Assembly (NCBI GenBank): GCA_035571515.1
Contig: DATNCQ010000225.1
Location: 12,132-76,131 of the forward strand
Direction: 5' to 3'
DNA from: Gp6-AA40 sp035571515
GTDB lineage: Bacteria > Acidobacteriota > Vicinamibacteria > Vicinamibacterales > UBA2999
DNA length: 64,000 bases
Shown: piece after piece, positions 52,362 to 60,652 of the stretch
Position numbering within the stretch: position 1 is the first letter of the stretch
How the letters are laid out: each line of letters opens with the position of its first letter
The notes under the pieces: model-generated
The model's database searches: none
The model's input: the letters and a program-made list of their open reading frames with translations, nothing else
What the model was told of the DNA's origin: nothing
Program-made: the position numbers and the translations under genes

Positions 52362-52420
52362 GGCGGGTCCGAAAGGACCCGCCCTACGAGTTGCCGGCGG
52401 GTCCGAAAGGACCGCCCTAC
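52362..52420. repeat. Two GGCGGGTCCGAAAGGACC palindromes at the ettA stop codon
   Basis: Two tandem copies of GGCGGGTCCGAAAGGACCCG(CCCTAC), 52362-52387 and 52396-52420; the second lacks one C. The TAG stop of ettA lies in the CTAC end of the second copy. They occupy the gap before the DinB-fold gene. Confidence 0.8.
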
Positions 52421-54087
52421 CGTGTCAACTTCCGGTACTTGATCCGATGCGGCGTGTCGGCCTCCGCGCCGAGCCGCCGCTTTCGATCCGCCTCGTAGTC
52501 CTGGTAATTGCCCTCGAACCAGACGACGCGGCTGTCGCCCTCGAAGGCGAGCATGTGCGTGGCGATGCGGTCGAGGAACCACCGGTCGTGGCTGATGACC
52601 ACGGCGCACCCCGCGTAATTGAGCAGCGCTTCCTCGAGCGCGCGGAGCGTGTCGACGTCCAGGTCGTTGGTCGGCTCGTCGAGCAGCAGCAGGTTCGAGC
52701 CGCGCTGCAGCAGCTTGGCGAGGTGAACGCGGTTCCGCTCGCCGCCCGACAGCGTGCCGACCTTCCGCTGCTGCTGCGCACCCTTGAAGTTGAACCACGA
52801 GACGTAGGCGCGCGACGGGACCGGCCGCTTGCCGATCGTCAACTCGTCTTCCCCGCCGGAGATTTCCTCCCACACGCTCTTGTTCGGTGACAACGCGTCG
52901 CGGCTCTGGTCGACGTAGCCGGGCTGCACCGTCTCGCCGATGCGCAGCGTGCCGCCGTCGGGCTTTTCCTGCCCGGTGATCATCCTGAACAGTGTCGTCT
53001 TACCGGCGCCGTTGGGCCCGATGACGCCGACGATGCCGCCACGCGGCAGCGTGAAGTTCAGGTCGTCGATCAGCAGGAGGTCGCCGTACGCCTTGCGCAG
53101 GCCCCGCGCCTCGACGACGATGTCGCCCAGGCGCGGGCCGGGCGGGATGTAGATCTCGACCTGCTCGATCTTCTGCGCCGCGTCCTCGTTGAGCAGCTGT
53201 TCGTAGGCGTTGAGGCGCGCTTTCCCCTTCGCCTGGCGGGCGCGCGGCGCCATGCGGATCCATTCCAGCTCGCGCGCGAGCGTCTTCTGGCGCTTGCTCT
53301 CGCTCTTCTCTTCCTGCGCGAGCCGCTGCTGTTTCTGGTCCAGCCACGACGAGTAGTTGCCCTTCCACGGGATGCCGGATCCGCGATCGAGCTCGAGAAT
53401 CCACTCGGCGGCGTTGTCGAGGAAGTAGCGGTCGTGCGTCACGGCGACGACGGTGCCCTTGTATTCCTTCAGGAAGCGCTCGAGCCACGCGACCGACTCG
53501 GCGTCGAGATGGTTGGTCGGCTCGTCGAGCAGCAGCAGGTCGGGCGACTTGAGCAGCAGGCGGCACAGCGCGACGCGGCGCCGCTCGCCGCCCGAGAGCT
53601 TCGAGACGTCCGCGTCGGGCGGCGGGCAGCGCAGCGCGTCCATCGCCAGCTCGAGCTGCGAGTCGATGTCCCACGCGTTGACGGCGTCGATGCGGTCCTG
53701 CAGGCGGCCCTGCTCCTCGAGCAGCTTGTCCATCGCCTCGGGCGACATGTCCTCGCCGAGCTTCATGTTCAGCTCGTCGTAGCGCTCGAGCAGCGCCTTG
53801 ATCTCGGCGACGCCTTCTTCGACGTTCCCCTTCACGTCCTTGGTGGCGTCGAGACGCGGCTCCTGCGGCAGGAATCCGACGGAGATGCCGTCGGCAGGAA
53901 ACGCCTCGCCGATGAACTCGTGATCCTCCCCCGCCATGATCTTGAGGAGCGAGCTCTTGCCCGCGCCGTTCAACCCGAGCACGCCAATCTTCGCGCCGGG
54001 AAAAAACGAGAGCCAGATGTCTTTGAGAACGACGGCGTCGGGAGGGTGAACCTTCCCCAGCCCCTTCATTGTGTAGATGTACTGCAT
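52417..54087 (-). CDS. ettA: Energy-dependent translational throttle protein EttA (ABC-F)
   Basis: 556 residues, two ABC domains and no membrane part. N-terminal MQYIYTMKGLGKVHPP is characteristic of EttA. Walker A motifs GLNGAGKSS and GPNGAGKTT, signatures LSGGERRRVALCRLLL and LSGGERNRVHLAKLLQRGS, and the EttA arm/linker between the domains are all present. It binds the ribosomal E site and gates the first elongation steps according to the ADP/ATP ratio. The C-terminal codons end in a palindrome repeat (stop TAG at 52417-52419), but the family-typical end ADTPHRIKYRKLTR is kept. Confidence 0.95.
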   Translation of the reverse strand: MQYIYTMKGLGKVHPPDAVVLKDIWLSFFPGAKIGVLGLNGAGKSSLLKIMAGEDHEFIGEAFPADGISVGFLPQEPRLDATKDVKGNVEEGVAEIKALLERYDELNMKLGEDMSPEAMDKLLEEQGRLQDRIDAVNAWDIDSQLELAMDALRCPPPDADVSKLSGGERRRVALCRLLLKSPDLLLLDEPTNHLDAESVAWLERFLKEYKGTVVAVTHDRYFLDNAAEWILELDRGSGIPWKGNYSSWLDQKQQRLAQEEKSESKRQKTLARELEWIRMAPRARQAKGKARLNAYEQLLNEDAAQKIEQVEIYIPPGPRLGDIVVEARGLRKAYGDLLLIDDLNFTLPRGGIVGVIGPNGAGKTTLFRMITGQEKPDGGTLRIGETVQPGYVDQSRDALSPNKSVWEEISGGEDELTIGKRPVPSRAYVSWFNFKGAQQQRKVGTLSGGERNRVHLAKLLQRGSNLLLLDEPTNDLDVDTLRALEEALLNYAGCAVVISHDRWFLDRIATHMLAFEGDSRVVWFEGNYQDYEADRKRRLGAEADTPHRIKYRKLTR

Positions 54088-54096
54088 GGCACCGGT

Positions 54097-54125
54097 GGGG
54101 ATCCCGGATCGGGGATCCGGGATCC
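54097..54125. repeat. GATCC tandem repeat just upstream of ettA
   Basis: GGGGATCCCGGATCGGGGAT and a further CCGGGATCC form a tandem/inverted run of GATCC units 10 bases before the ettA start codon, on the leader side. The same units occur in ubiD at 51593-51661. Confidence 0.65.
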
Positions 54126-54150
54126 GTTGGAAACGCTCAGTATAGCTTCG

Positions 54151-57000
54151 CTATTGAGACGATGCCTGCTTTTCCGGCAGGAGCGTCAGCTGCGTGTAGC
54201 GATCCACCGGGAAGTACTTGCGGAACGCCTCGTGGATGTTCTCGGCCGTCAGCGTCTCCGTGCGCTCGGTGCGGTGGACGATGCTGACCGGATCCCAGCC
54301 GAGCATCTGCGCGGTCTGCAGCGCGCCGAGCCAGAAGCCGTTCTGCTTGTACGACGTCTCGAGCCCTTCCTTCTCCGTTTCCTTCACCTTCTGCACGTCG
54401 TCGGCGCTCGGGCCTTCGCGGCGCATGCGATCGAGCTCGGTCATCACGGTCGAGACGAGGCTATCGACGCGGTCGGGCGCGCTGCCGAACGTCACGCTCG
54501 TCGAGCCGTAGCCGGGCTGCGGCAGCGTGTTGGAGTAGTCGACGCCGACGCTGTAGGTGCCGCCCAGCTCCTCGCGCAGCTGATCGCGGAGGTGGCGCTC
54601 GAGGATGGCCGTCGCGGCCCGCAGCCGGTGCATCTCGAGCTCGTTCAGCGCGGTGTCCGCGTAGAAGGTGATGACGGTCTGCGCCTTCGGCTCCTGCCCC
54701 TTGTTCACGACCTCCTTTTTCACGCCGGTCGGGAACTGCAGCCGGTCGGTGGTGTAGGCCGACGTGGGCTTCCCCTGCGACGGCAGCGAGCCGATGTAGG
54801 TCGCCAGCAGCGGGGCGATCTTGTCCACGTCGAACGCGCCGACGAAGAAGAAGGTGAAATCGGCGGCGTTGGCGTATTGCGACCTGTAGAACGCCTCCAT
54901 CTTCGCCTGGTCGAGCGCGTCGACGTCCCCGAGCTTCATCGACTTCGACATGTAGTTGTTCGAGGTGTTGACGAGGCGCACGCGCTCGCCGAAGACCGCC
55001 CCCGGGCTCTGCGCCTGGTTCTCGAGGTTGGCGCGCAGCCGCCGCTTCATCAGGTCGAACGCGGCGGGGTCGTGATTGGCGGCGGTGAACGACAGGTACA
55101 TGAGCTGCAGCGCCGTTTCGAGGTCCTTCGGGGTGCTGCCGCCGGACAGGCCGTGTGTGTACGAGCCCATCGAGAGGGAGGCATTGGCGATCTGGCCCGA
55201 GAGCATCTTCCCGAGATCGACGGGCGAGAGGCCGCCGACGCCCGAGATGCCGACCAGGCCCGTCATCAACGACGCGTTGCGGTAGTCGGCTTCGGGGACG
55301 TTCGTCGTGCCGCCTTTCGCATACGCGGTAAAAACAATCTGATCGTTCTTGAAGTCGGTCGGCTTCAACCAGACCTGCACGCCGTTGGACAGCGTGAGAA
55401 CGGTGACGCCGATCTCCGGAATCTGCCGCCGCGCGGTAACCGTTCCGGGCGCCGGCTTGTCCGGCATCAGCTCCTTGCCCTTCGACTCGTCCCGCCACGC
55501 GGTGAGCGTCGCCGCCGCACCCGAGCGGAGCGCCTCGCGCACCGCGGCCTCGGTCGGCGGCATCACGCCCTTCTTCTCCGGCGCGACCGCAATCACCACG
55601 CGGTTGGTGTCGGTCACCAGCTCGCGCGCCAGCGCCGCCGTCTCCGTGGTCGTGATCGTCGGGATGAACCGCTTCGCGAGCTCGTATTCCGTGGCGATGC
55701 CCGGCGCCGGGACGTCGTTGAGAAAGAGCGCCACCAGCTCGGAGGCGTAGCCGGGGGTCTCGGACTTGTCGCGCTCGTTGTAGGCGCGCTCGTACGAGGC
55801 GAGCGTCGCCTTCTTCACGCGATCGAGCTCCGCGTCGCCGAAGCCGAACTGCCGCACGCGCGCCAGCTCCTGCTCGAGCGCGTCGATCCCCGTCGGGATG
55901 CCGCCTTCGTTCACGCGCGCGGAGACGCCGAACGCTTCCACGGTGCGGCCGAGCGTGTCGTCGCCGGCGGAGGCGCCGAGGAACGGCGCCTCGGGCCGCC
56001 GCGCGATCTCGCCGAGGCGCGCGTTGAGCATCGACTCGAAGAGGCTGCGCACCAGGTCGCGGCGGTAGTCGCCGACCGTCAGCGACTTCCGCAGCGGGCG
56101 GGTGTGGAACACCGAGGCCGACGAGGACTGCGCCTCGGGATCGGTCGCCACCGCAACACGCGTGTCCTTGTGCGGCGGCACGGGATAGACCGGCCGCTTC
56201 GCCGACTTCCGCGCCGGGATCACCCCGAAGTACTGACGAACGAGCGCCTCCGCCTGCGCGGCGTCGAGGTCGCCGGCGACCACGACGCCAATCCGGTCGG
56301 GCGTGTAGTTCTGCCGGTAGAAGTCGCGCACGCGCTGATACGGCGCCTTCTGGATCGTGTCGGGCAAGCCAATCGGCAGGCGCTCGGCGTATTTCGACGC
56401 GCCGTACACCGCGCGATCGGTGATCCCCTGGAGCCGTGACGCGACGCCGAGACGCTGGCGCCACTCCTCGAGCACGACGCCGCGCTCCTTGTCGATCTCC
56501 TTGTCCTCGAGGCTCATGCCGCCCGCGAAGTCGGCGAGCGCCTGCAGGGCGCGATCGACCGCGCCGGCGCGATCGGTGGGCACGTCCAGCATATAGACCG
56601 TCTCGTCGTATCCCGTATACGCGTTGACGTGCGGACCGAACGAGACGCCGACCGATTCGAAGTAGGCGACGAGCTCGCCCGGCTTGAAGTGCGCCGTGCC
56701 GTTGAAGGCCATGTGCTCGAGCATGTGCGCGAGCCCGCGCTGGTCGTCGGCCTCGTCGATGGAGCCCGCCTTCACCGCCATCCGCAGCGACACCCGTTTG
56801 GCCGGCCGGTCGTTCTGGCGCAGCAGGTAGGTGATGCCGTTCGGCAGCTTGCCGACGTGGATGGCGGCGTTGAGCGGCAGCTTTGCCGACATCGACTGTG
56901 TCGATTGCGGCGAGGCCGGCGCGGCGGCGACGAGCAGCACGAGCGCGATCGCGTATGCTGCAGCAACGATGCGCCTCAAGATCAGACGGCTGGACTCCAC
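54151..57000 (-). CDS. Exported M16-family zinc peptidase
   Basis: 949 residues from a GTG at 57000, preceded by GGGAGG; the open frame continues to 57192 but that part is antisense to dut. Signal peptide RRIVAAAYAIALVLLVAAAP. The inverted zinc motif HMLEH is in DQRGLAHMLEHMAFNGTAHF, with the distal Glu in the following helix. Two M16 N/C domain pairs follow; the second copy lacks the motif, as usual for pitrilysin-type proteins of this length. It probably degrades peptides in the periplasm. Its 5' end overlaps the divergent dut gene by 32 bases. Confidence 0.92.
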   Translation of the reverse strand: MESSRLILRRIVAAAYAIALVLLVAAAPASPQSTQSMSAKLPLNAAIHVGKLPNGITYLLRQNDRPAKRVSLRMAVKAGSIDEADDQRGLAHMLEHMAFNGTAHFKPGELVAYFESVGVSFGPHVNAYTGYDETVYMLDVPTDRAGAVDRALQALADFAGGMSLEDKEIDKERGVVLEEWRQRLGVASRLQGITDRAVYGASKYAERLPIGLPDTIQKAPYQRVRDFYRQNYTPDRIGVVVAGDLDAAQAEALVRQYFGVIPARKSAKRPVYPVPPHKDTRVAVATDPEAQSSSASVFHTRPLRKSLTVGDYRRDLVRSLFESMLNARLGEIARRPEAPFLGASAGDDTLGRTVEAFGVSARVNEGGIPTGIDALEQELARVRQFGFGDAELDRVKKATLASYERAYNERDKSETPGYASELVALFLNDVPAPGIATEYELAKRFIPTITTTETAALARELVTDTNRVVIAVAPEKKGVMPPTEAAVREALRSGAAATLTAWRDESKGKELMPDKPAPGTVTARRQIPEIGVTVLTLSNGVQVWLKPTDFKNDQIVFTAYAKGGTTNVPEADYRNASLMTGLVGISGVGGLSPVDLGKMLSGQIANASLSMGSYTHGLSGGSTPKDLETALQLMYLSFTAANHDPAAFDLMKRRLRANLENQAQSPGAVFGERVRLVNTSNNYMSKSMKLGDVDALDQAKMEAFYRSQYANAADFTFFFVGAFDVDKIAPLLATYIGSLPSQGKPTSAYTTDRLQFPTGVKKEVVNKGQEPKAQTVITFYADTALNELEMHRLRAATAILERHLRDQLREELGGTYSVGVDYSNTLPQPGYGSTSVTFGSAPDRVDSLVSTVMTELDRMRREGPSADDVQKVKETEKEGLETSYKQNGFWLGALQTAQMLGWDPVSIVHRTERTETLTAENIHEAFRKYFPVDRYTQLTLLPEKQASSQ

Positions 57001-57400
57001 TATTTCCCTCCCAACGTACGCGACCGAGGAAGCGGCCGGCTTCGACCTGGCCGCGTCACAGGATGTGAGGCTGGCGCCCGGGCAGATCGCGCTCGTCCCG
57101 ACGGGCCTCGTCATCGAGGTCCCGCCCGGATTTTTCCTTGCCATTTTTGCCCGAAGCAGCACCCCGCTCAAGCGCGGATTGATCGTCGCCAATGGGGTGG
57201 GCGTGCTGGATCCCGACTATTGCGGCCCAAATGACGAGGTCAAGATCCAGCTGCTCAACATCAGTGGCGCCGAAGTGCAGGTGAAGCGGGGCGATCGCCT
57301 GGCCCAGGGCATCGTGCTCCCCGCGCCCCGCGTGAGCTGGCAGGAAGTCAGTGACCTCCGCGAGGTCACCCGCGGCGGCTTCGGCGCCACTGGACATTAG
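56969..57400 (+). CDS. dut: dUTP diphosphatase
   Basis: 143 residues, the normal trimeric dUTPase length. Motif 1 is EEAAGFDLAA, motif 2 RSSTPLKRG, motif 3 NGVGVLDPDYCGPNDEVKI with the catalytic Asp, and motif 5 RGGFGATGH at the C-terminus. It hydrolyses dUTP to dUMP, keeping uracil out of DNA and supplying thymidylate synthesis. The start at 56969 lies 32 bases inside the divergent M16 gene, so the two initiation regions lie within each other's coding sequences. Confidence 0.94.
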   Translation: MRLKIRRLDSTISLPTYATEEAAGFDLAASQDVRLAPGQIALVPTGLVIEVPPGFFLAIFARSSTPLKRGLIVANGVGVLDPDYCGPNDEVKIQLLNISGAEVQVKRGDRLAQGIVLPAPRVSWQEVSDLREVTRGGFGATGH

Positions 57401-57451
57401 ACGTGTAATAGGGAGTGTAGGCCGGGCCTGTTGGACCCGGCACATCAGCCG

Positions 57452-58552
57452 GTGCCAGCATCTCGTCTCCGCCGCATCCTGCACGTCGATATGGATGCGT
57501 TTTACGCCTCGGTCGAGCAGCGCGACAACCCCTCGCTGCGCGGGCTCCCTGTCGCCGTCGGCGGCGATCCCGACAAGCGCGGCGTCGTCGCGGCCGCCAG
57601 CTACGAGGCGCGCACCTTCGGCGTCCGCTCCGCGATCCCGATGTCGCGGGCAGTCCGCCTCTGCCCGTCGCTCGTCATCGTCCACCCCGACTTCGGCAAG
57701 TACCGCGCGGTCTCGCAGGAGGTGTTCGCGCTCTTCCGCTCGATCACCCCGCTCGTCGAGCCGATGTCACTCGACGAGGCGTATCTCGACGTCACGGAGA
57801 ACGCGTGGAACGAGCCGCTGGGGATGAACGTGGCGCGGCGGCTGAAGGAGGCGATTCGCGCGGCGACCGGGCTCACGGCGTCGGCGGGCGTGGCGCCGAA
57901 CAAGTTCCTGGCGAAGATCGCCTCGGGCTGGAAGAAGCCGGACGGCCTGACGGTGATCGCGCCCGAACGCGTCGAATCGTTCCTGCACGGGCTGCCCGTC
58001 GATGCGCTCTGGGGCGTCGGCCCGGTGACGGCGAAGAAGCTGCGCGCGCAGGGGATCGAGAAGCTGATCGACGTGCGCGCGGCCGATCCGGCGCTGCTGC
58101 ACGACACGGTCGGCTCGCTGGCCGAGTGGCTGCAGCAGCTGGCGCGCGGCGAAGACGACCGCGCGGTGGTCGCCGAGCACGAACCGAAGTCGTCGGGCAG
58201 TGAGAACACCTTCGCGCACGATCTCAGCGACATCGCCGACATCCGCGACGAGATCGGCGCGATGGCGCGCGACGCCGCGTCGTGGCTGAGCAAGCAGGCG
58301 CTCTACGCGCGGACGGTGACGATCAAGGTGCGGTATCACGACTTCACGACCATCACGCGGAGCCACACGGAGCAGGCGACACGCGACGAAGAGAACATCG
58401 TCCGCCGCGCGATCGCGCTCCTCGCCAAAACGGATGCCGGGGCGCGGCCTGTGCGATTGCTCGGCGTGAGCGTGCACAACCTGTCGGAAACGCCGTTCAT
58501 GCCGCCGGACAACCCGCAGCCTCGACTCCCCTTCGAGGCGCCGACCCTGTAA
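57452..58552 (+). CDS. dinB: DNA polymerase IV (Y-family)
   Basis: 366 residues. The catalytic acidic residues are in LHVDMDAFYASVEQRDNP and SLDEAYLDVT, and the little-finger region begins around VSIGPVTAKKLRAQGI-like GVGPVTAKKLRAQG. It performs translesion synthesis. The GTG at 57452 is preferred; a TTG at 57431 would add codons from a GCCGGGCCTG...CCCGGC palindrome at 57421-57441. No LexA box is recognised upstream. A 12-base gap separates it from the next small gene. Confidence 0.93.
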   Translation: MPASRLRRILHVDMDAFYASVEQRDNPSLRGLPVAVGGDPDKRGVVAAASYEARTFGVRSAIPMSRAVRLCPSLVIVHPDFGKYRAVSQEVFALFRSITPLVEPMSLDEAYLDVTENAWNEPLGMNVARRLKEAIRAATGLTASAGVAPNKFLAKIASGWKKPDGLTVIAPERVESFLHGLPVDALWGVGPVTAKKLRAQGIEKLIDVRAADPALLHDTVGSLAEWLQQLARGEDDRAVVAEHEPKSSGSENTFAHDLSDIADIRDEIGAMARDAASWLSKQALYARTVTIKVRYHDFTTITRSHTEQATRDEENIVRRAIALLAKTDAGARPVRLLGVSVHNLSETPFMPPDNPQPRLPFEAPTL

Positions 58553-58564
58553 CCTATACACCTC

Positions 58565-58786
58565 ATGCTGAAAGGGTCGCGCGAAGGAATCCTGCACAAG
58601 CTGCAGCCAATCAGCATTCACGGCCAGCTGTCGTACGACGTGCACTACGAGTTCGCGGACGACCCGGAAGGGCAGATGCGCGTTGCGCGGGTGGGGCCCG
58701 AAGCGCTTGGACAGGGCCTGCAGCAAGGCGAGCGGATTCGGCTCGACTTCCTCGTCGGCGTGGTCACGGGCGTGCACAAAGTCTAG
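58565..58786 (+). CDS. Small conserved hypothetical protein
   Basis: 73 residues. Strand-rich, with MLKGSREGILHKLQPISIHG at the start and the pair AREVGPEALGQGL/ERIRLDFLVGVVTGVHKV-like end (RVGPEALGQGLQQGERIRLDF). No motif or signal can be assigned. It follows dinB at 12 bases, so it may be read from the same transcript. Real rather than chance because of codon periodicity and position. Confidence 0.6.
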   Translation: MLKGSREGILHKLQPISIHGQLSYDVHYEFADDPEGQMRVARVGPEALGQGLQQGERIRLDFLVGVVTGVHKV

Positions 58787-58859
58787 GCGGCGCGAGGTCT
58801 GCGCTGTCGCGCTGTGACGGCCGGAGCTACAATCGCGCCCTGTCTCTCTGGAGGACCGT

Positions 58860-59858
58860 ATGACACAAGACCGTCGCGTGAAATCCGCCGCTGCCGTCGT
58901 CGCCCTCCTCGTGATGGCTGCCGTCAGCCTCGCAGGCCAGAATGGCGGCGCTGCAAATCCATTCAGGGAGGATGCGAACTGGGCGAAGCTGCCCGCCGGC
59001 GCGAAATGGGCAGGCGTGATCTCGGTCGACCCCGCGTCGAACGGCGACATCTGGGTCTTTCATCGATCCGATCCGCCGATTCTCCGCTTCGATCCGTCCG
59101 GGAAGGTCGTCAAGAGCTTCGGGCAGGGACTGATCGTGCAGGCGCACGGCATGACGATCGATCGCGACGGGAACGTGTGGGTCACCGACGCGCAGATCAA
59201 GGACGGCAAGGGCAACCAGGTGCTGAAGTTCAGCCCGGACGGCAAGCTCCTGATGGCGCTCGGCAAGGCGGGTGTGGCGGGCGCCGGCACCGACGTCTTC
59301 AGCGGGCCCTGTGACGTCGCCATCGCGCAGAACGGCGACATCTTCGTCGCCGACGGCCACATCGCGGACGTCCCCGTCAACCGCATCATGAAGTTCTCGA
59401 AGGACGGGAAGTTCATCAAGGCGTGGGGCAAGCGGGGGTCGGGGCCCGGCGAGTTCGACACGCCGCACAGCATCGCGATCGACTCGCGCGGCCGCATCTT
59501 CGTCGCCGACCGCAGCAACAGCCGGGTGCAGATCTTCGATCAGGACGGAAAGTTCCTCGAGCAGTGGAAGCAGTTCGGAAGGCCGAGCGGGATCTACATC
59601 GACCGCAACGACAACATGGCGGTCGCCGACTCGCAGTCCAACGCCAAGCAGAACCCCGGCTACACGCGCGGCATCCGGGTCGGCAACGCGAAGGACGGCA
59701 AGGTTACCGCGCTGATCCCGTTCGTCGAGCCCGACCCCGAGAAGAACAACAACGCCGGCGTCGAAGGCGTCGCCATCGACGCGCGCGGGAATGTCTACGG
59801 CGCGGAGGTGAGCACGGAGGCGCTCAAGAAGTACGTGAAGGGGACAAGCACCTTCTGA
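58860..59858 (+). CDS. Exported NHL-repeat beta-propeller protein
   Basis: 332 residues with signal peptide SAAAVVALLVMAAVSLAGQ and a GGAGG ribosome-binding site. About six NHL-type repeats are visible, for example GMTIDRDGNVWVTDAQIKDGKGNQVLKFSPDGK, SIAIDSRGRIFVADRSNSRVQIFDQDGK and GVAIDARGNVYGAEVSTEALKKY. The layout resembles the 6-bladed propellers of peptidylamidoglycolate lyase, but the catalytic residues cannot be confirmed. Probably periplasmic; substrate unknown. No coupled neighbour. Confidence 0.85.
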   Translation: MTQDRRVKSAAAVVALLVMAAVSLAGQNGGAANPFREDANWAKLPAGAKWAGVISVDPASNGDIWVFHRSDPPILRFDPSGKVVKSFGQGLIVQAHGMTIDRDGNVWVTDAQIKDGKGNQVLKFSPDGKLLMALGKAGVAGAGTDVFSGPCDVAIAQNGDIFVADGHIADVPVNRIMKFSKDGKFIKAWGKRGSGPGEFDTPHSIAIDSRGRIFVADRSNSRVQIFDQDGKFLEQWKQFGRPSGIYIDRNDNMAVADSQSNAKQNPGYTRGIRVGNAKDGKVTALIPFVEPDPEKNNNAGVEGVAIDARGNVYGAEVSTEALKKYVKGTSTF

Positions 59859-59923
59859 CGCTGCGAGGATGGGGCCGCGGTGCGTATCGCCCGCGGCCCG
59901 CGCGGCGAGGGAAACCCGCGCGG

Positions 59924-60061
59924 TTAGAAGTTGTCAGCCTGGCTCGCGGTGCCGGAGCTCGACATCAGAATCGTCGAGAGCCATCCCTCGGTGGGCGCCG
60001 AGTAGATGCACCACCAAAGCACCGCCCAGAATGCGATCAGCTTCCAGTTGATCTTCTGCAT
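59924..60061 (-). CDS. Possible 45-residue single-span membrane peptide
   Basis: ATG at 60061, MQKINWKLIAFWAVLWWCIYSAP, then a hydrophilic Ser/Thr-rich C-terminus. One hydrophobic segment of ~17 residues rich in Trp suits a membrane anchor. There is no clear Shine-Dalgarno and nothing comparable is known to me, so this is a tentative call; it is the only credible ORF in the 794-base gap. Confidence 0.3.
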   Translation of the reverse strand: MQKINWKLIAFWAVLWWCIYSAPTEGWLSTILMSSSGTASQADNF

Positions 60062-60652
60062 AGCGAAGTGCCGCGCGCGGGAGACTTTTCTCCGAGCCGA
60101 ACGCACCGGCCGCATGTCGTGCCGCGAGAAACCCGCGATCGCGGCGGCAGGGTTCGATGTCATGCGCATTCTGGACCAACTGGCTGCATCGTGCTGCCCA
60201 TCAAATCTGTAATTACAAAATTTGCGTGGACGCGCGCGTCGCACCGCGCCGTCGCCAATCGTCACCGCCGTTGACGGGCTGACCATCTCCTGGCCGCGCG
60301 TCGATCGCCGGTCGACGAGAAGCGGCGGTTCGACAAGGCGACGTTCGATCGGTGCTCGCGCGAGAACGCTCGGCGCGCCTCTCAGCCGTCGACGGCTCGT
60401 GCGCGGAACGACCCGCGTGAGCCAGGGAGGCGGCTGCACGCTTCCCGATCAGCGTTCGAAGAAACCATCATCGATTTCGTCGCGGCTGGCAGTAAGATGC
60501 CGCGTATCGCTGAGGTCGACGGGTGTTGCCCCCCGCGCTGGGTCCGATAACCGGTACAAGCCTCCCAATCCGGGTGAGATCCAGCTCTGCTGTTCAGGTT
60601 CCTCTCCCCCCTGCGCGCGAGCGTCGTTAGTCAGCGCAACGGTTCAGACGCC
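60062..60652. other. 591-base sparse region before the histidine kinase gene
   Basis: Outside the possible microprotein I see no gene here. It holds an AT-rich island with the perfect palindrome TGTAATTACA at 60208-60217 and a small hairpin GGAGA-CTTT-TCTCC at 60080-60093. The rest is GC-rich with no long ORF of natural codon use. It could contain the kinase promoter. Confidence 0.5.
60208..60217. promoter_or_regulatory. TGTAATTACA palindrome in an AT-rich island
   Basis: A perfect 10-base palindrome flanked by AAATC and AAAATTT in an otherwise GC-rich region. It looks like a transcription factor half-site pair, possibly for the small ORF or the kinase, but this is inference. Confidence 0.35.

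Noticed and set aside
53434..56439. 1001-residue open frame antisense to ettA and the M16 gene
   Set aside because: It spans two real genes on the other strand, which a true gene would not.
57001..57192. N-terminal extension of the M16 peptidase
   Set aside because: Antisense to dut, lacks a ribosome-binding site, and would bury the signal peptide.
60062..60439. N-terminal part of a 171-residue frame upstream of the small membrane peptide
   Set aside because: Arg/Pro-rich, non-periodic codon use and no start signal.
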